From Amycolatopsis marina (GTDB taxonomy: Bacteria > Actinomycetota > Actinomycetes > Mycobacteriales > Pseudonocardiaceae), in NCBI RefSeq assembly GCF_900111885.1, contig NZ_FOKG01000002.1:85825-149824 (forward strand): 64,000 nucleotides of DNA, written 5' to 3'. Shown piece by piece: positions 29,143 to 36,810 of this stretch (the first letter of the stretch is position 1; each line of letters begins with the position of its first letter). A program made the position numbers and the translations under genes. The notes beneath the pieces were generated by a model. The model saw only the letters and a list, made by a program, of their open reading frames with translations, made no database searches and had not been told where the DNA came from.

Positions 29143-30033
29143 TCACTCCTGAGATTGGGCTCGGCCGGACAATCCTTCGGTCACCTTGAGCAGCGCGGAG
29201 TGGTCCAGGTCGCCGTATCCCATGCTGCGTCCCGCGGCGACGAGCTGGGCGACCAGACCGGTGAGTGGCAGCGACACGTCCGCCTGACGGGCCGCGGCGA
29301 GCGCGATGCCCATGTCCTTGTGGTGCAGATCGATCCGGAACCCTGGCCGGAACTCCCGCGCCACCATCGACTCTCGTTTGAGTTCGAGGATCCGGTTGGC
29401 GGCAAGCCCACCGGCGAGTACGTCGAGCCCGGTCTTGGCGTCCACACCGGACGCCTCCATCAGCACGATGGCCTCGGCGACGAGGCCGTAGATGCCACCG
29501 ACCACGAGCTGGTTGGCCGCCTTGACGACCTGCCCTGCCCCGTGCGGTCCGACGTGGACGATCGTGCGGCCCACCGCCTCCAGCAGCGGCCGTGCCGCGG
29601 CGAAGTCGGCCTCCTCTCCGCCCACCATGATCGACAGCGCGGCCTGCTCGGCTCCCGCCTGTCCGCCGGAGACCGGCGCGTCGAGCACCCGGATCCCCTT
29701 CTCCGCCGCGGCACTCGCGACCTCGACGGAGGTCTCGGGCCGGATGGTGCTCATGTCGACCAGCAGCGTGCCGGGGCGGGCGGCGGCCAGCACTCCGTCC
29801 GGCCCGAGCACGACGTCCTCGACCTGAGGGTGGTTGGGCAGCATCGTGATCACCACGTCGGCATCAGCAGCGGCATCGGCGATACCGGTGGCGGCGATGC
29901 CACCCGCCGCCGTGAGCTTCGCGATCGCCTCGGGATGCACGTCGTAGCCGCGAACGGTGTGCCCCGCCGCGGCGAGGTGGCCCGACATCGGCCCGCCCAT
30001 GATGCCCAGTCCGATGAATCCCAGTGTCGTCAT
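29143..30033 (-). CDS. glxR: 2-hydroxy-3-oxopropionate (tartronate semialdehyde) reductase
   Basis: Reduces tartronate semialdehyde to D-glycerate with NAD(P)H. The 296-residue beta-hydroxyacid dehydrogenase starts with the Rossmann motif GFIGLGIMGGPMSGHLA. It continues with DAPVSGGQAGAEQAALSIMV (substrate loop) and VKAANQLVVGGIYGLVAEAI, which holds the catalytic Lys. GFRIDLHHKDMGIAL follows. It overlaps hyi by 4 bases and precedes gcl, so the whole glyoxylate-to-glycerate step is one operon. Confidence 0.94.
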   Translation of the reverse strand: MTTLGFIGLGIMGGPMSGHLAAAGHTVRGYDVHPEAIAKLTAAGGIAATGIADAAADADVVITMLPNHPQVEDVVLGPDGVLAAARPGTLLVDMSTIRPETSVEVASAAAEKGIRVLDAPVSGGQAGAEQAALSIMVGGEEADFAAARPLLEAVGRTIVHVGPHGAGQVVKAANQLVVGGIYGLVAEAIVLMEASGVDAKTGLDVLAGGLAANRILELKRESMVAREFRPGFRIDLHHKDMGIALAAARQADVSLPLTGLVAQLVAAGRSMGYGDLDHSALLKVTEGLSGRAQSQE

Positions 30034-30857
30034 CGTGTTCCCCTTCGTTCTCGCGGCAGCCAGTCGAGCGAGTCGAGACTGTCGCCGCCCGGTGCGTACT
30101 CGATTCCCACGTGGCCCGCATAGCCGGCGGCCTGCAGTCGCGCCAGGTGGCCTTCGATGTCCAGTGATCCGGTTCCCGGCGCCCCACGTCCTGGTGCGTC
30201 GGCGATCTGCACGTGTCCGATCCGCGCTGTGTGTTCCGCGATCACCGCGTCGATGTCGTCGGTGTTGACCGCGAGGTGGTAGAGATCGGCGAGCAGCAGA
30301 ACGTCGTCCCTGCCGAGCTCGTCGATGACACCGAACGCCTGCGCGGCCGTGGTGAGCGGGTAGGCGGGCGCCCCGGAGAGCGGCTCCAGCACGAGCCGGG
30401 CGCCGATGGCCGATGCGGCACCGGCAGCGTGTTCCAGATTGGACAATGCGAGCTTGTCCTGTTCCGCGGGGTCGACGCCGTCGATCCGGTTGCCGTACAG
30501 CGCATTGAAGCTGCGGCAGCCGAGTTGGTCCGCGATACCGACCGCCACGTCGACGTTGTCGGCGAACTCGCGCTCGCGCCCCACCCAGGACACCAGGCCC
30601 CGGTCACCCGCCTTCATGTCGCCCGCGTAGAAGTTCAGCCCGACCAGGTCCACGCCCGCGTCCCGCACCGCGTGGACGAACTCGTCCACCTCGCGATCGC
30701 CCGGCACCGGTTCGGCGAACGGCCACCAGAACTCGACCGCGTCGAATCCGGCCTCCCGCGCCGCCGCAGGTCGCCGCGGTACCGGCAGTTCGCTGAACAG
30801 GATCGACAGATTGACGTCGTAACGCAGGGAGTGTTGCGCCCCGCTGCCATCACTCAT
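30030..30857 (-). CDS. hyi: hydroxypyruvate isomerase
   Basis: Interconverts hydroxypyruvate and tartronate semialdehyde. A 275-residue TIM-barrel protein of the xylose-isomerase-like family: FDAVEFWWPF, LVGLNFYAGDMKAGDRGLVS, CRSFNALYGN, LVLEPLSG, LLLADLYHLA, IGHVQIADAPGRGAPGTG and HVGIEYAPGG carry the metal and substrate residues. The ATG at 30857 is chosen for its GAGG site; an earlier in-frame Met lacks one. It is the first gene of the minus-strand operon, divergent from the regulator at 30982. Confidence 0.92.
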   Translation of the reverse strand: MSDGSGAQHSLRYDVNLSILFSELPVPRRPAAAREAGFDAVEFWWPFAEPVPGDREVDEFVHAVRDAGVDLVGLNFYAGDMKAGDRGLVSWVGREREFADNVDVAVGIADQLGCRSFNALYGNRIDGVDPAEQDKLALSNLEHAAGAASAIGARLVLEPLSGAPAYPLTTAAQAFGVIDELGRDDVLLLADLYHLAVNTDDIDAVIAEHTARIGHVQIADAPGRGAPGTGSLDIEGHLARLQAAGYAGHVGIEYAPGGDSLDSLDWLPRERRGTR

Positions 30858-30981
30858 GAGACACCTCGCCGTGCGATTTCGCATAGTGGAAGTTCTATTT
30901 CACATAACGACAGTAGCGATGGATTCTGGCCGACGTCAACGGGTCGGGCGCCGAATCGTCCAAGGGGGGTACGGTTCGCCC
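30858..30981. promoter_or_regulatory. divergent control region between hyi and the HTH regulator
   Basis: An AT-richer stretch in GC-rich DNA. It contains AAGTTCTATTT (30890-30900) and an imperfect palindrome GTGGAA-n6-TTTCAC (30886-30903). AAGTTCTAT also begins the perfect palindrome upstream of pcaI (56338). Promoters for both directions must lie here. It is a good candidate operator for the divergent regulator or for an IclR-type protein; no binding evidence exists. Confidence 0.35.
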
Positions 30982-31452
30982 GTGGAACTGGAAGCGGAGT
31001 TCACCACCGAGCCGTTTCGCGGCGAGGGCAGCCCACCCGAGCACGCGACGCTGGCCAGAGACGCCGCGTTGACCGCCGGACTCTCCGTCGACTTCGGACC
31101 GTTGGGGACCGCGGCGCGAGGCGAGCGGGAGGCCGTGCTCGACGCCCTGCCCGCGATCGCCCGCGCCGCACTGGACGCGGGAGCCACCCGGTTCACCCTT
31201 CGCCTCGGTTCCGCCACGGACACAGCCCCCGTCGGCACGCCGGTCGACGTACTCGGCCAACTCGTTCAGCAGGTGGAGCAGGAGCTCGGGAGCCCACTGG
31301 CGGAACTCGACCGGCCGGGCAAGCAGCGGGCCGTACGACTGCTGGAGGAACGGGGAGCGTTCCAACTTCGCAAGTCGGTGGCCGCCGTGGCCGAAGCGCT
31401 GGGCGTCACCAGATTCACCGTCTACAACTACCTCAACCGCGACACCTCCTAG
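30982..31452 (+). CDS. small HTH regulator with DUF77/thiamine-binding-like N-domain
   Basis: A 156-residue protein. Residues about 1-85 (FTTEPFRGEG, GLSVDFGPLGTAARG, ARAALDAGATRFTLRL) resemble the MTH1187/YkoF-like small ligand-binding fold. Residues about 110-156 form an HTH of the YheO type (FQLRKSVAAVAEALGVTRFT, then VYNYLNR). It is divergent from the hyi-glxR-gcl-allB-alc operon and precedes uraD by 133 bases, so it probably senses a purine or glyoxylate metabolite and controls both. GTG 30982 lacks a well-spaced ribosome site; an in-frame ATG at 30919 is possible. Function is inferred from context. Confidence 0.72.
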   Translation: MELEAEFTTEPFRGEGSPPEHATLARDAALTAGLSVDFGPLGTAARGEREAVLDALPAIARAALDAGATRFTLRLGSATDTAPVGTPVDVLGQLVQQVEQELGSPLAELDRPGKQRAVRLLEERGAFQLRKSVAAVAEALGVTRFTVYNYLNRDTS

Positions 31453-31479
31453 CCCGTCACCTGCACCGTCACCGCAGAT

Positions 31480-31519
31480 TCAACAAACTGTTGACGCTCG
31501 GCACAAGCGGCCGTACCGT
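31480..31519 (+). promoter_or_regulatory. uraD promoter with overlapping operator palindrome
   Basis: TTGACG (31491-31496) and TACCGT (31514-31519) are separated by 17 bases, a good sigma-70 promoter for the uraD-uraH-uricase-permease genes. The palindrome TCAACA-AAC-TGTTGA (31480-31494) overlaps the -35, where a bound repressor would block polymerase. Seen in sequence; the regulator is unknown. Confidence 0.55.
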
Positions 31520-31585
31520 CTCCAGATCAGAATTTCTTTTCCGCAATGCAGAAGACTCTCCGCTCACACAGGATCGAGAACTCGC

Positions 31586-32086
31586 ATGTCGCCAACCCAG
31601 GACGCGGAAGCCACGGTCACGCTCGCCGAGTTCAACGGCGCGGGTGAGACACGTGTCCGGCCGTTGCTCACCGCCTGCCTCGCCGTTCCGCGCTGGGTGG
31701 ACACGGTGCTGGCCGGCAGGCCGTATCCGGACCTGGACTCCCTGCTCGCGACCGCCCGCTCGGTCGCGCCGCTGAGGACCGCGGAGGTACAGGGCGCCCT
31801 GGACTCCCACCCCCGCATCGGGGAACGCAGCGGCTCGGCGTGGTCCCGCAGTGAGCAGTCCGGTGTGGACAGCGCGGCGGCGGAGGCGTTCCGGGAGGCC
31901 AACTTCGAGTACGAGCGCAGGTTCGGCTACATCTACCTCGTCTGTGCGGGCGGGCGCAGTGGTGACGGACTGCTCGCGGACCTGCGGGAGCGGCTGGACA
32001 ACGACCCGGACACCGAGCTCGCGGTGGCGGGCGAGGAACTGACGAAGATCGCCGAGCTGCGACTCAGGAAGGCGGTAGCCGCATGA
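31586..32086 (+). CDS. uraD: OHCU decarboxylase
   Basis: Decarboxylates 2-oxo-4-hydroxy-4-carboxy-5-ureidoimidazoline to S-allantoin, the third step of urate breakdown. The 166-residue protein has the catalytic HPRIGE motif (His75) and FGYIYLVCAGGRSGDGLLAD, both diagnostic. The stop overlaps the uraH ATG by 4 bases. First gene of the plus-strand purine operon. Confidence 0.95.
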   Translation: MSPTQDAEATVTLAEFNGAGETRVRPLLTACLAVPRWVDTVLAGRPYPDLDSLLATARSVAPLRTAEVQGALDSHPRIGERSGSAWSRSEQSGVDSAAAEAFREANFEYERRFGYIYLVCAGGRSGDGLLADLRERLDNDPDTELAVAGEELTKIAELRLRKAVAA

Positions 32087-32409
32087 GCCTGGTGACCACC
32101 CACGTGCTGGACACCGCGAACGGCAGGCCCGCACAGGGCGTGCCGGTCGCGCTGGACGCCGGGGGCGAGGGCGGCTGGCGAACCGTGGCGACCGGGCACA
32201 CCGACGACGACGGGCGGGTGAGAGACCTCGGCCCCGACTCGCTGGCTCCAGGCGTGTACCGACTGGTCTTCGACACGGCGAACTACCTCGGCCCCGAGGC
32301 CTTCTTCCCGGAGGCGACGATCTGCTTCCGCATCGCCGACGGCGCCGCGCACCACCACGTGCCGCTTCTGCTCAGCCCGTTCGCCTACTCCACCTACCGA
32401 GGGAGCTGA
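32083..32409 (+). CDS. uraH: 5-hydroxyisourate hydrolase
   Basis: A 108-residue transthyretin-like enzyme that hydrolyses 5-hydroxyisourate to OHCU. TTHVLDTANGRPAQGVPV holds the N-terminal catalytic His7, HTDDDGRV the next residues, and the protein ends YRGS, the C-terminal signature that separates the hydrolase from transthyretin. Overlaps uraD by 4 bases and is followed by urate oxidase 6 bases later. Confidence 0.96.
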   Translation: MSLVTTHVLDTANGRPAQGVPVALDAGGEGGWRTVATGHTDDDGRVRDLGPDSLAPGVYRLVFDTANYLGPEAFFPEATICFRIADGAAHHHVPLLLSPFAYSTYRGS

Positions 32410-32415
32410 TCATCC

Positions 32416-33318
32416 GTGGCCATCACCCTGGGCCCCAACCAGTACGGCAAGGCGGAGGTCCGCCTGGTCACGGTGAACCGCGCCGGCCCCGTCCACCACG
32501 TCAAGGACGTCACCGTCTCTACCGCTCTGCGTGGCAGGCTCGAACGCACCCACCTGACCGGGGACAACGCCGACGTCGTCGCGACGGACACGCAGAAGAA
32601 CACCGTCTTCGCGTTCGCCAAGGAGCAGCCGGTCGGCGAGATCGAGGACTTCGCCCTGCGACTCGGCAGGCACTTCGTCGACGAGTTCAGCCACATCGAG
32701 CAGGCGAGAATTCTCGTCGACGAGCACGGCTGGGACCGCATCGCCGTCGACGGCACCCCGCACGACCACTCCTTCTCCCGGTCCGGCGACGAGCGCAGGA
32801 CGACGGCGGTCACCGTCGCGGGAGAGCGGACCTGGGTCGTCTCCGGCGTCACCGGACTGGTGCTGCTCAAGTCGACCGGCTCGGAGTTCCACGGATTCCC
32901 GCGCGACCGGTACACCACGCTGGCCGAGACGAACGACCGCATCCTGGCCACCGCGCTGACCGCGCGCTGGCGCTACCGCTCCGGCGAGCACGACTGGGCC
33001 GCCTGCTGCACCGACGTGCGCCGGATCCTGCTGGAGACCTTCGCCACCAAGCACAGCCTCTCGCTGCAGCAGACCCTGTACGCGATGGGCGAGGCAGTGC
33101 TCCTCGCGCGCGAGGAGATCGCCGAGATCCGGCTCTCCCTGCCGAACAAGCACCACTTCCTGGTCGATCTCAGCCCGTTCGGGCTGGAGAACGACAACGA
33201 GGTCTTCTACGCCGCCGACCGTCCCTATGGCCTGATCGAGGGAACCGTGCAGCGCGAGAACGGCGACCCCGCCGCGGAGGACCCGGGACTGGCCTGGCAC
33301 ACCCTCGCCGCGTTCTAG
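32416..33318 (+). CDS. uox: urate oxidase (uricase)
   Basis: Cofactor-free oxidation of urate to 5-hydroxyisourate and H2O2. The 300-residue protein consists of two T-fold domains. Lys12 in NQYGKAEVRLV and Thr58 in VVATDTQKNTVFAFAKE form the catalytic pair; NDRILATALTARWRY and LPNKHHFLVDLSPFGLENDN are further signatures. The start is GTG. No peroxisomal-type or secretion signal. No catalase lies nearby to remove the H2O2. Confidence 0.96.
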   Translation: MAITLGPNQYGKAEVRLVTVNRAGPVHHVKDVTVSTALRGRLERTHLTGDNADVVATDTQKNTVFAFAKEQPVGEIEDFALRLGRHFVDEFSHIEQARILVDEHGWDRIAVDGTPHDHSFSRSGDERRTTAVTVAGERTWVVSGVTGLVLLKSTGSEFHGFPRDRYTTLAETNDRILATALTARWRYRSGEHDWAACCTDVRRILLETFATKHSLSLQQTLYAMGEAVLLAREEIAEIRLSLPNKHHFLVDLSPFGLENDNEVFYAADRPYGLIEGTVQRENGDPAAEDPGLAWHTLAAF

Positions 33319-33352
33319 TTCCGGACGTGGCCGTAGCAGCTGTGGAGCCCGC

Positions 33353-34708
33353 ATGCCTTCCATCCCCACCACGACCACCGAAGTCCATCCCGTCGACCAG
33401 CGCCCACCCCTGCCACAACTGATCGCGGGCGGCCTCCAGCACGTGGCCGCCATGTACGCCGGAGTGGTCGCGCCACCGCTGATCATCGGCGCGGCCGTCG
33501 GCCTCGATCCAGGGCAGCTGAGCCTGCTGATCAGCGCCAGCCTGTTCACCGCGGGACTGGCGACCCTCCTGCAGACACTGGGGGTGTGGCGGTTCGGCGC
33601 GCGGCTGCCGCTGGTCAACGGTGTCACGTTCGCGACCGTGGCGCCGGTGCTCGCGATCGTCAGCCAGCACGGCCCGCAGGACTCGCTCGGCGTCGTCTAC
33701 GGCGCCACGCTGGTCGGCGGCGCGCTGGTGGTGCTCGCGGCGCCGTTCTTCTCCCGGCTCACCCGGTTCTTCCCGCCACTGGTCACCGGCACGGTGATCA
33801 CCCTGATCGGGGTCTCGCTGCTGCCGGTGGCGGTGCGCTGGATCTCCGACCAGGAGGACACGGTCGCCCCGACCGGGCTGCTGCTCGCCGGGGTCACCAT
33901 GGCCGCGGTGCTGGCGTTCAACCGGTTCCTCTCCGGATTCTGGAGCCGGATCGCGCTACTTCTGGGACTGGTGATCGGCACGCTCGTCGCGTGGCCGCTC
34001 GGCGCGGTGGACACCTCGACGCTGGACGGCGCACCCGCGTTCGGCATCGTCACTCCGTTCCACTTCGGCGTGCCCGCGTTCGACATCGCCGCGATCGTCT
34101 CGATGGCGATCGTGATGCTCGTGGTGATGGCGGAGAGCACCGCGGACATGCTCGCGCTGGGTGAGATCGTGGAGAAGCCGACGTCGGAGACGACGCTGGC
34201 GAACGGGCTGCGGGCCGACGGGTTCGCCACCGCCGTCAGCACGATGTTCGGCGGGTTCGCCTGCACCGCCTTCGCGCAGAACGTGGGACTGGTGGCGCTG
34301 ACCCGAATGGTGAGCAGGTACGTCGTGGCCGCCAGCGGCGCGATCATGGTGCTGCTGGGCATGTTCCCGGTGACCGGCGGAATCGTCGCGCTGGTCCCGC
34401 AGCCGGTGCTCGGCGGCGCGGGCCTGGTGCTGTTCGGCAGCGTGGCGGTCAGCGGCGTGCGCACCCTGGCCAGGGCGTCGTTCGAGCGACCTGCCAACAC
34501 CACGATCGTCGCGGCCGCGCTGGGCATCGGCATCATCCCGATCGCGTCCCCGACGTTCTACGAAAGCTTCCCCTCAGCGGTGCAGACCGTGATGGATTCC
34601 GGGATCAGCGCGGGCTGTATCGCCGCTGTGGTCCTCAACCTGATCTTCGGCGAACGCGCCCGCCGCCCCCAACCGGCCCCGGTGACCCCAGAGCTCAGCC
34701 AGGACTAG
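33353..34708 (+). CDS. NCS2-family purine (urate/xanthine) permease
   Basis: A 451-residue transporter with about 12-14 membrane segments. The NCS2 features are GGLQHVAAMYAGVVAPPLII, MAESTADMLALGEIVEKP (substrate Glu region) and FAQNVGLVALTRMVSRYV, the signature loop. Gene position directly after uricase points to urate or xanthine import. It ends 38 bp before a MITE-like element, and the gene beyond is convergent. Confidence 0.92.
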   Translation: MPSIPTTTTEVHPVDQRPPLPQLIAGGLQHVAAMYAGVVAPPLIIGAAVGLDPGQLSLLISASLFTAGLATLLQTLGVWRFGARLPLVNGVTFATVAPVLAIVSQHGPQDSLGVVYGATLVGGALVVLAAPFFSRLTRFFPPLVTGTVITLIGVSLLPVAVRWISDQEDTVAPTGLLLAGVTMAAVLAFNRFLSGFWSRIALLLGLVIGTLVAWPLGAVDTSTLDGAPAFGIVTPFHFGVPAFDIAAIVSMAIVMLVVMAESTADMLALGEIVEKPTSETTLANGLRADGFATAVSTMFGGFACTAFAQNVGLVALTRMVSRYVVAASGAIMVLLGMFPVTGGIVALVPQPVLGGAGLVLFGSVAVSGVRTLARASFERPANTTIVAAALGIGIIPIASPTFYESFPSAVQTVMDSGISAGCIAAVVLNLIFGERARRPQPAPVTPELSQD

Positions 34709-34746
34709 CGCGGCCGTGCTGCCCTGGGTGCCGTCCCCGGCTTGGT

Positions 34747-34860
34747 GCGTCTGCAAGTACCACCAAGCAAGATCGACAGCGTCGCTAACCGCTACCAAGC
34801 TGGGCGGCGTGGGCGGCAGAAACTGCCTGTTTGATCTTGCTTGGTAGTACTTGCAGACGC
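34747..34860. repeat. MITE-like palindromic element, copy A
   Basis: A 114-bp element with 28-base terminal inverted repeats (34747-34774 and 34833-34860) matching at 27 of 28 positions. The arm core reads CTGCAAGTAC then CACCAAGCAAGATC, and the 58-base interior differs from copy B (48051-48177). It lies between two convergent genes. No target duplication is clear. It could be a non-autonomous mobile element or a bidirectional terminator with a very long stem. Confidence 0.8.
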
Positions 34861-34882
34861 CTCAACCTCTGTCGGGGACGGC

Positions 34883-35986
34883 TCAGAGGTGCAGCAGGCG
34901 CTTGAGTTCGCGGACGGCTACGCGACCTGCTCGGTTGGCGCCGATCGTGCTCGCCGAGGGGCCGTAGCCCACCAGGTGCACCCGTGGGTCGGCGACGGCT
35001 CTGGTGCCGTCGAGCCGGATTCCGCCGCCGTTCTCGCGCAGGCGCAGCGGCGCGAGGTGGTCCACGGCGGCTCGGAACCCGGTGGCCCAGAGGATCACGT
35101 CCGCGTGCTGTTCGGTGCCGTCCGCCCAAACCACACCGTGCGGGGCGATGCGCTCGAACATGGGCTTGCGGTCGAGCAGCCCGGAGTCGCGAGCCCTGAC
35201 GATGTCCTCGGTCAACGGCAGGCCGGTCACGCTGACCACGCTCTCCGGCGGCCTGCCCGCACGCACCGCCCGCTCGACGCGCGCGACCGCGGCCCTGCCG
35301 TCCTCGTGGGTGAACGGCCCCTCGTGGAAGACGGGCGGCCTGCGGGTCACCCACGTCGTGCCAGCGGGGGCGCCCTGCTCGGCGATCTCGATGAGCAGTT
35401 GCACGGCCGACGTTCCCCCGCCGACGACCACGACCCGCTGTCCCGCGAAACCGCCGGGACCGGTGTAGTCGGCGGTGTGCAACTGACGGCCTGCGAAGGT
35501 CTCCTGACCGGGGTAGTACGGCCAGAACGGCCGGTCCCAGGAGCCGGTGGCATTGATGATCGCGCGAGCGGCCCAGCTCTCGGTGGCACTCTCGACCACC
35601 AGCCTGCCGGCCTCGGCACCCTCGCCCTCGCGGACGGAGCGCACGTCCACCGGCCGCAACACGGGCAGGTCGAAGGTGCGTTCGTAGCGGTCGAAGTACT
35701 CGGAAACGACGTCGGAAGCAGGCCGGGAACCGTCCGGCGAGCCCAGCGCCATTCCCGGTAGCTCGTGCAGCCCGTGCACCCGGTCCAGTCGCAGCGAGGG
35801 CCAGCGGTACTGCCAGGCTCCGCCCGCGTTTTTCGCGTGGTCGAGCACGACGAAGCCGCTGCCGTTCGCCAGTCCGGCGCGGCGCAGGAAGTACGCGGCC
35901 GAGAGCCCGGCCTGTCCGGCGCCGATCACCACCACGTCCGTCCGATGGTCCGCCTGCCCGCTACGCATACCGGGTACAACAGCCAT
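34883..35986 (-). CDS. FAD-dependent flavin monooxygenase-like oxidoreductase
   Basis: A 367-residue protein of the YUCCA/FMO-like, CzcO-type family. DVVVIGAGQAGLSAAYFL binds FAD, VVVVGGGTSAVQLL is the second Rossmann motif for NADPH, and DVILWATGFRAAVDHL is the family ATG motif. The substrate is unknown. A later ATG at 35968 is an alternative start. It is convergent with the permease and lies 32 bases downstream of coxG on the same strand. Confidence 0.88.
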   Translation of the reverse strand: MAVVPGMRSGQADHRTDVVVIGAGQAGLSAAYFLRRAGLANGSGFVVLDHAKNAGGAWQYRWPSLRLDRVHGLHELPGMALGSPDGSRPASDVVSEYFDRYERTFDLPVLRPVDVRSVREGEGAEAGRLVVESATESWAARAIINATGSWDRPFWPYYPGQETFAGRQLHTADYTGPGGFAGQRVVVVGGGTSAVQLLIEIAEQGAPAGTTWVTRRPPVFHEGPFTHEDGRAAVARVERAVRAGRPPESVVSVTGLPLTEDIVRARDSGLLDRKPMFERIAPHGVVWADGTEQHADVILWATGFRAAVDHLAPLRLRENGGGIRLDGTRAVADPRVHLVGYGPSASTIGANRAGRVAVRELKRLLHL

Positions 35987-36018
35987 CGGGGCCGGGTATT
36001 TCCCGCCCGATCAGGGAC

Positions 36019-36765
36019 TCAGGTCACATCCGGGCCACCGGTTCTGCGTCGGCGTAACGCCCGCACGACAGCGACGAGGACCAGCACCGCCGCCGCACCG
36101 GCGACCATCGGGCCGAGGCGTTTGGCCACCGAACCGCCCGCGTACTCGAACAGGTCGATCGCCTCCGTATCGCGGGCGCTCTCGGTACGCGGCGCGATGG
36201 CGGGGCCCGGCTTCTCCGCGGACGCCTCCTCCCGCACCGGTTCGGCCATCGACGCAGGCTCGGTCGCGCGGACCGGTTCCGGTGTGGAACCGAGTTTCTC
36301 GGCAAGGCAGGACGCGAAGGAATCCAGGATCTTCCCGCCGACCTCGGAGATCATTCCGCGGCCGAACTGGGCGGGCTTGCCGGTGACAGTGAGATCGGTG
36401 GCGACAGCGCCCGTCGTGGTGTCCCCCGCGGCGGTGAGCGTGACCGTCACCGTGGCCGAGGCGGTACCCGCGCCGCGCGCGTCCTTGCCCGCGGCCTTGA
36501 TGACGACCCTGCGGGCCTGTTCGTCCTTCTCCAGAAACTCACCGGCCCCCTTGTAGGTCAACGAGATCGGGCCCAGCTTGACCTTGACCGTCCCGCGGAA
36601 CGTGTCACCGTCCACCCCGGAGAGCGTGGCGCCCGGCATGCACGGCGCCACCCGTTCGGGGTCGACGACGGCCTTCCAGACGTCCTCGATGGGCGCGGGT
36701 ACGGAGAACTCGTGGTCGAGCCGCACGGGCCGGTCTCCCTTCGTCGAAATGGAAGAAGTCACCAT
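36019..36765 (-). CDS. coxG: CoxG-like SRPBCC protein with C-terminal anchor
   Basis: CoxG-type proteins recruit molybdenum hydroxylases to the membrane. The SRPBCC domain (about 10-150) reads LDHEFSVPAPIEDVWKAVVD, MPGATLSGVDGDTFRGTVKV and KPAQFGRGMISEVGGKI. An acidic linker follows and a single membrane segment (MVAGAAAVLVLVAVVRAL) ends in Arg-rich sequence. The start is unclear: ATG 36765 (MVTSSISTKG), GTG 36771 or ATG 36798 are in frame and none has a good ribosome site. A 19-bp hairpin covers all of them. It is last in the coxS-L-M-G series. Confidence 0.84.
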   Translation of the reverse strand: MVTSSISTKGDRPVRLDHEFSVPAPIEDVWKAVVDPERVAPCMPGATLSGVDGDTFRGTVKVKLGPISLTYKGAGEFLEKDEQARRVVIKAAGKDARGAGTASATVTVTLTAAGDTTTGAVATDLTVTGKPAQFGRGMISEVGGKILDSFASCLAEKLGSTPEPVRATEPASMAEPVREEASAEKPGPAIAPRTESARDTEAIDLFEYAGGSVAKRLGPMVAGAAAVLVLVAVVRALRRRRTGGPDVT

Positions 36766-36803
36766 GGCCACTGCGGGAACGCTCCCCGCAGTGGCCATGG
36801 TGA
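36759..36803 (-). repeat. 19-bp perfect hairpin over the coxG start
   Basis: TCACCATGGCCACTGCGGG (36759-36777) pairs without mismatch with 36785-36803 around AACGCTC. On the minus strand it begins 7 bases after the coxM stop and contains every candidate coxG start codon. It could terminate the coxSLM transcript or hide the coxG ribosome site. Seen directly; role inferred. Confidence 0.85.
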
Positions 36804-36810
36804 GCTTTTG

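Noticed and set aside
27667..30123. 818-codon plus-strand open frame opposite gcl, glxR and hyi
   Set aside because: Same reason: the opposite strand encodes complete, motif-bearing enzymes.
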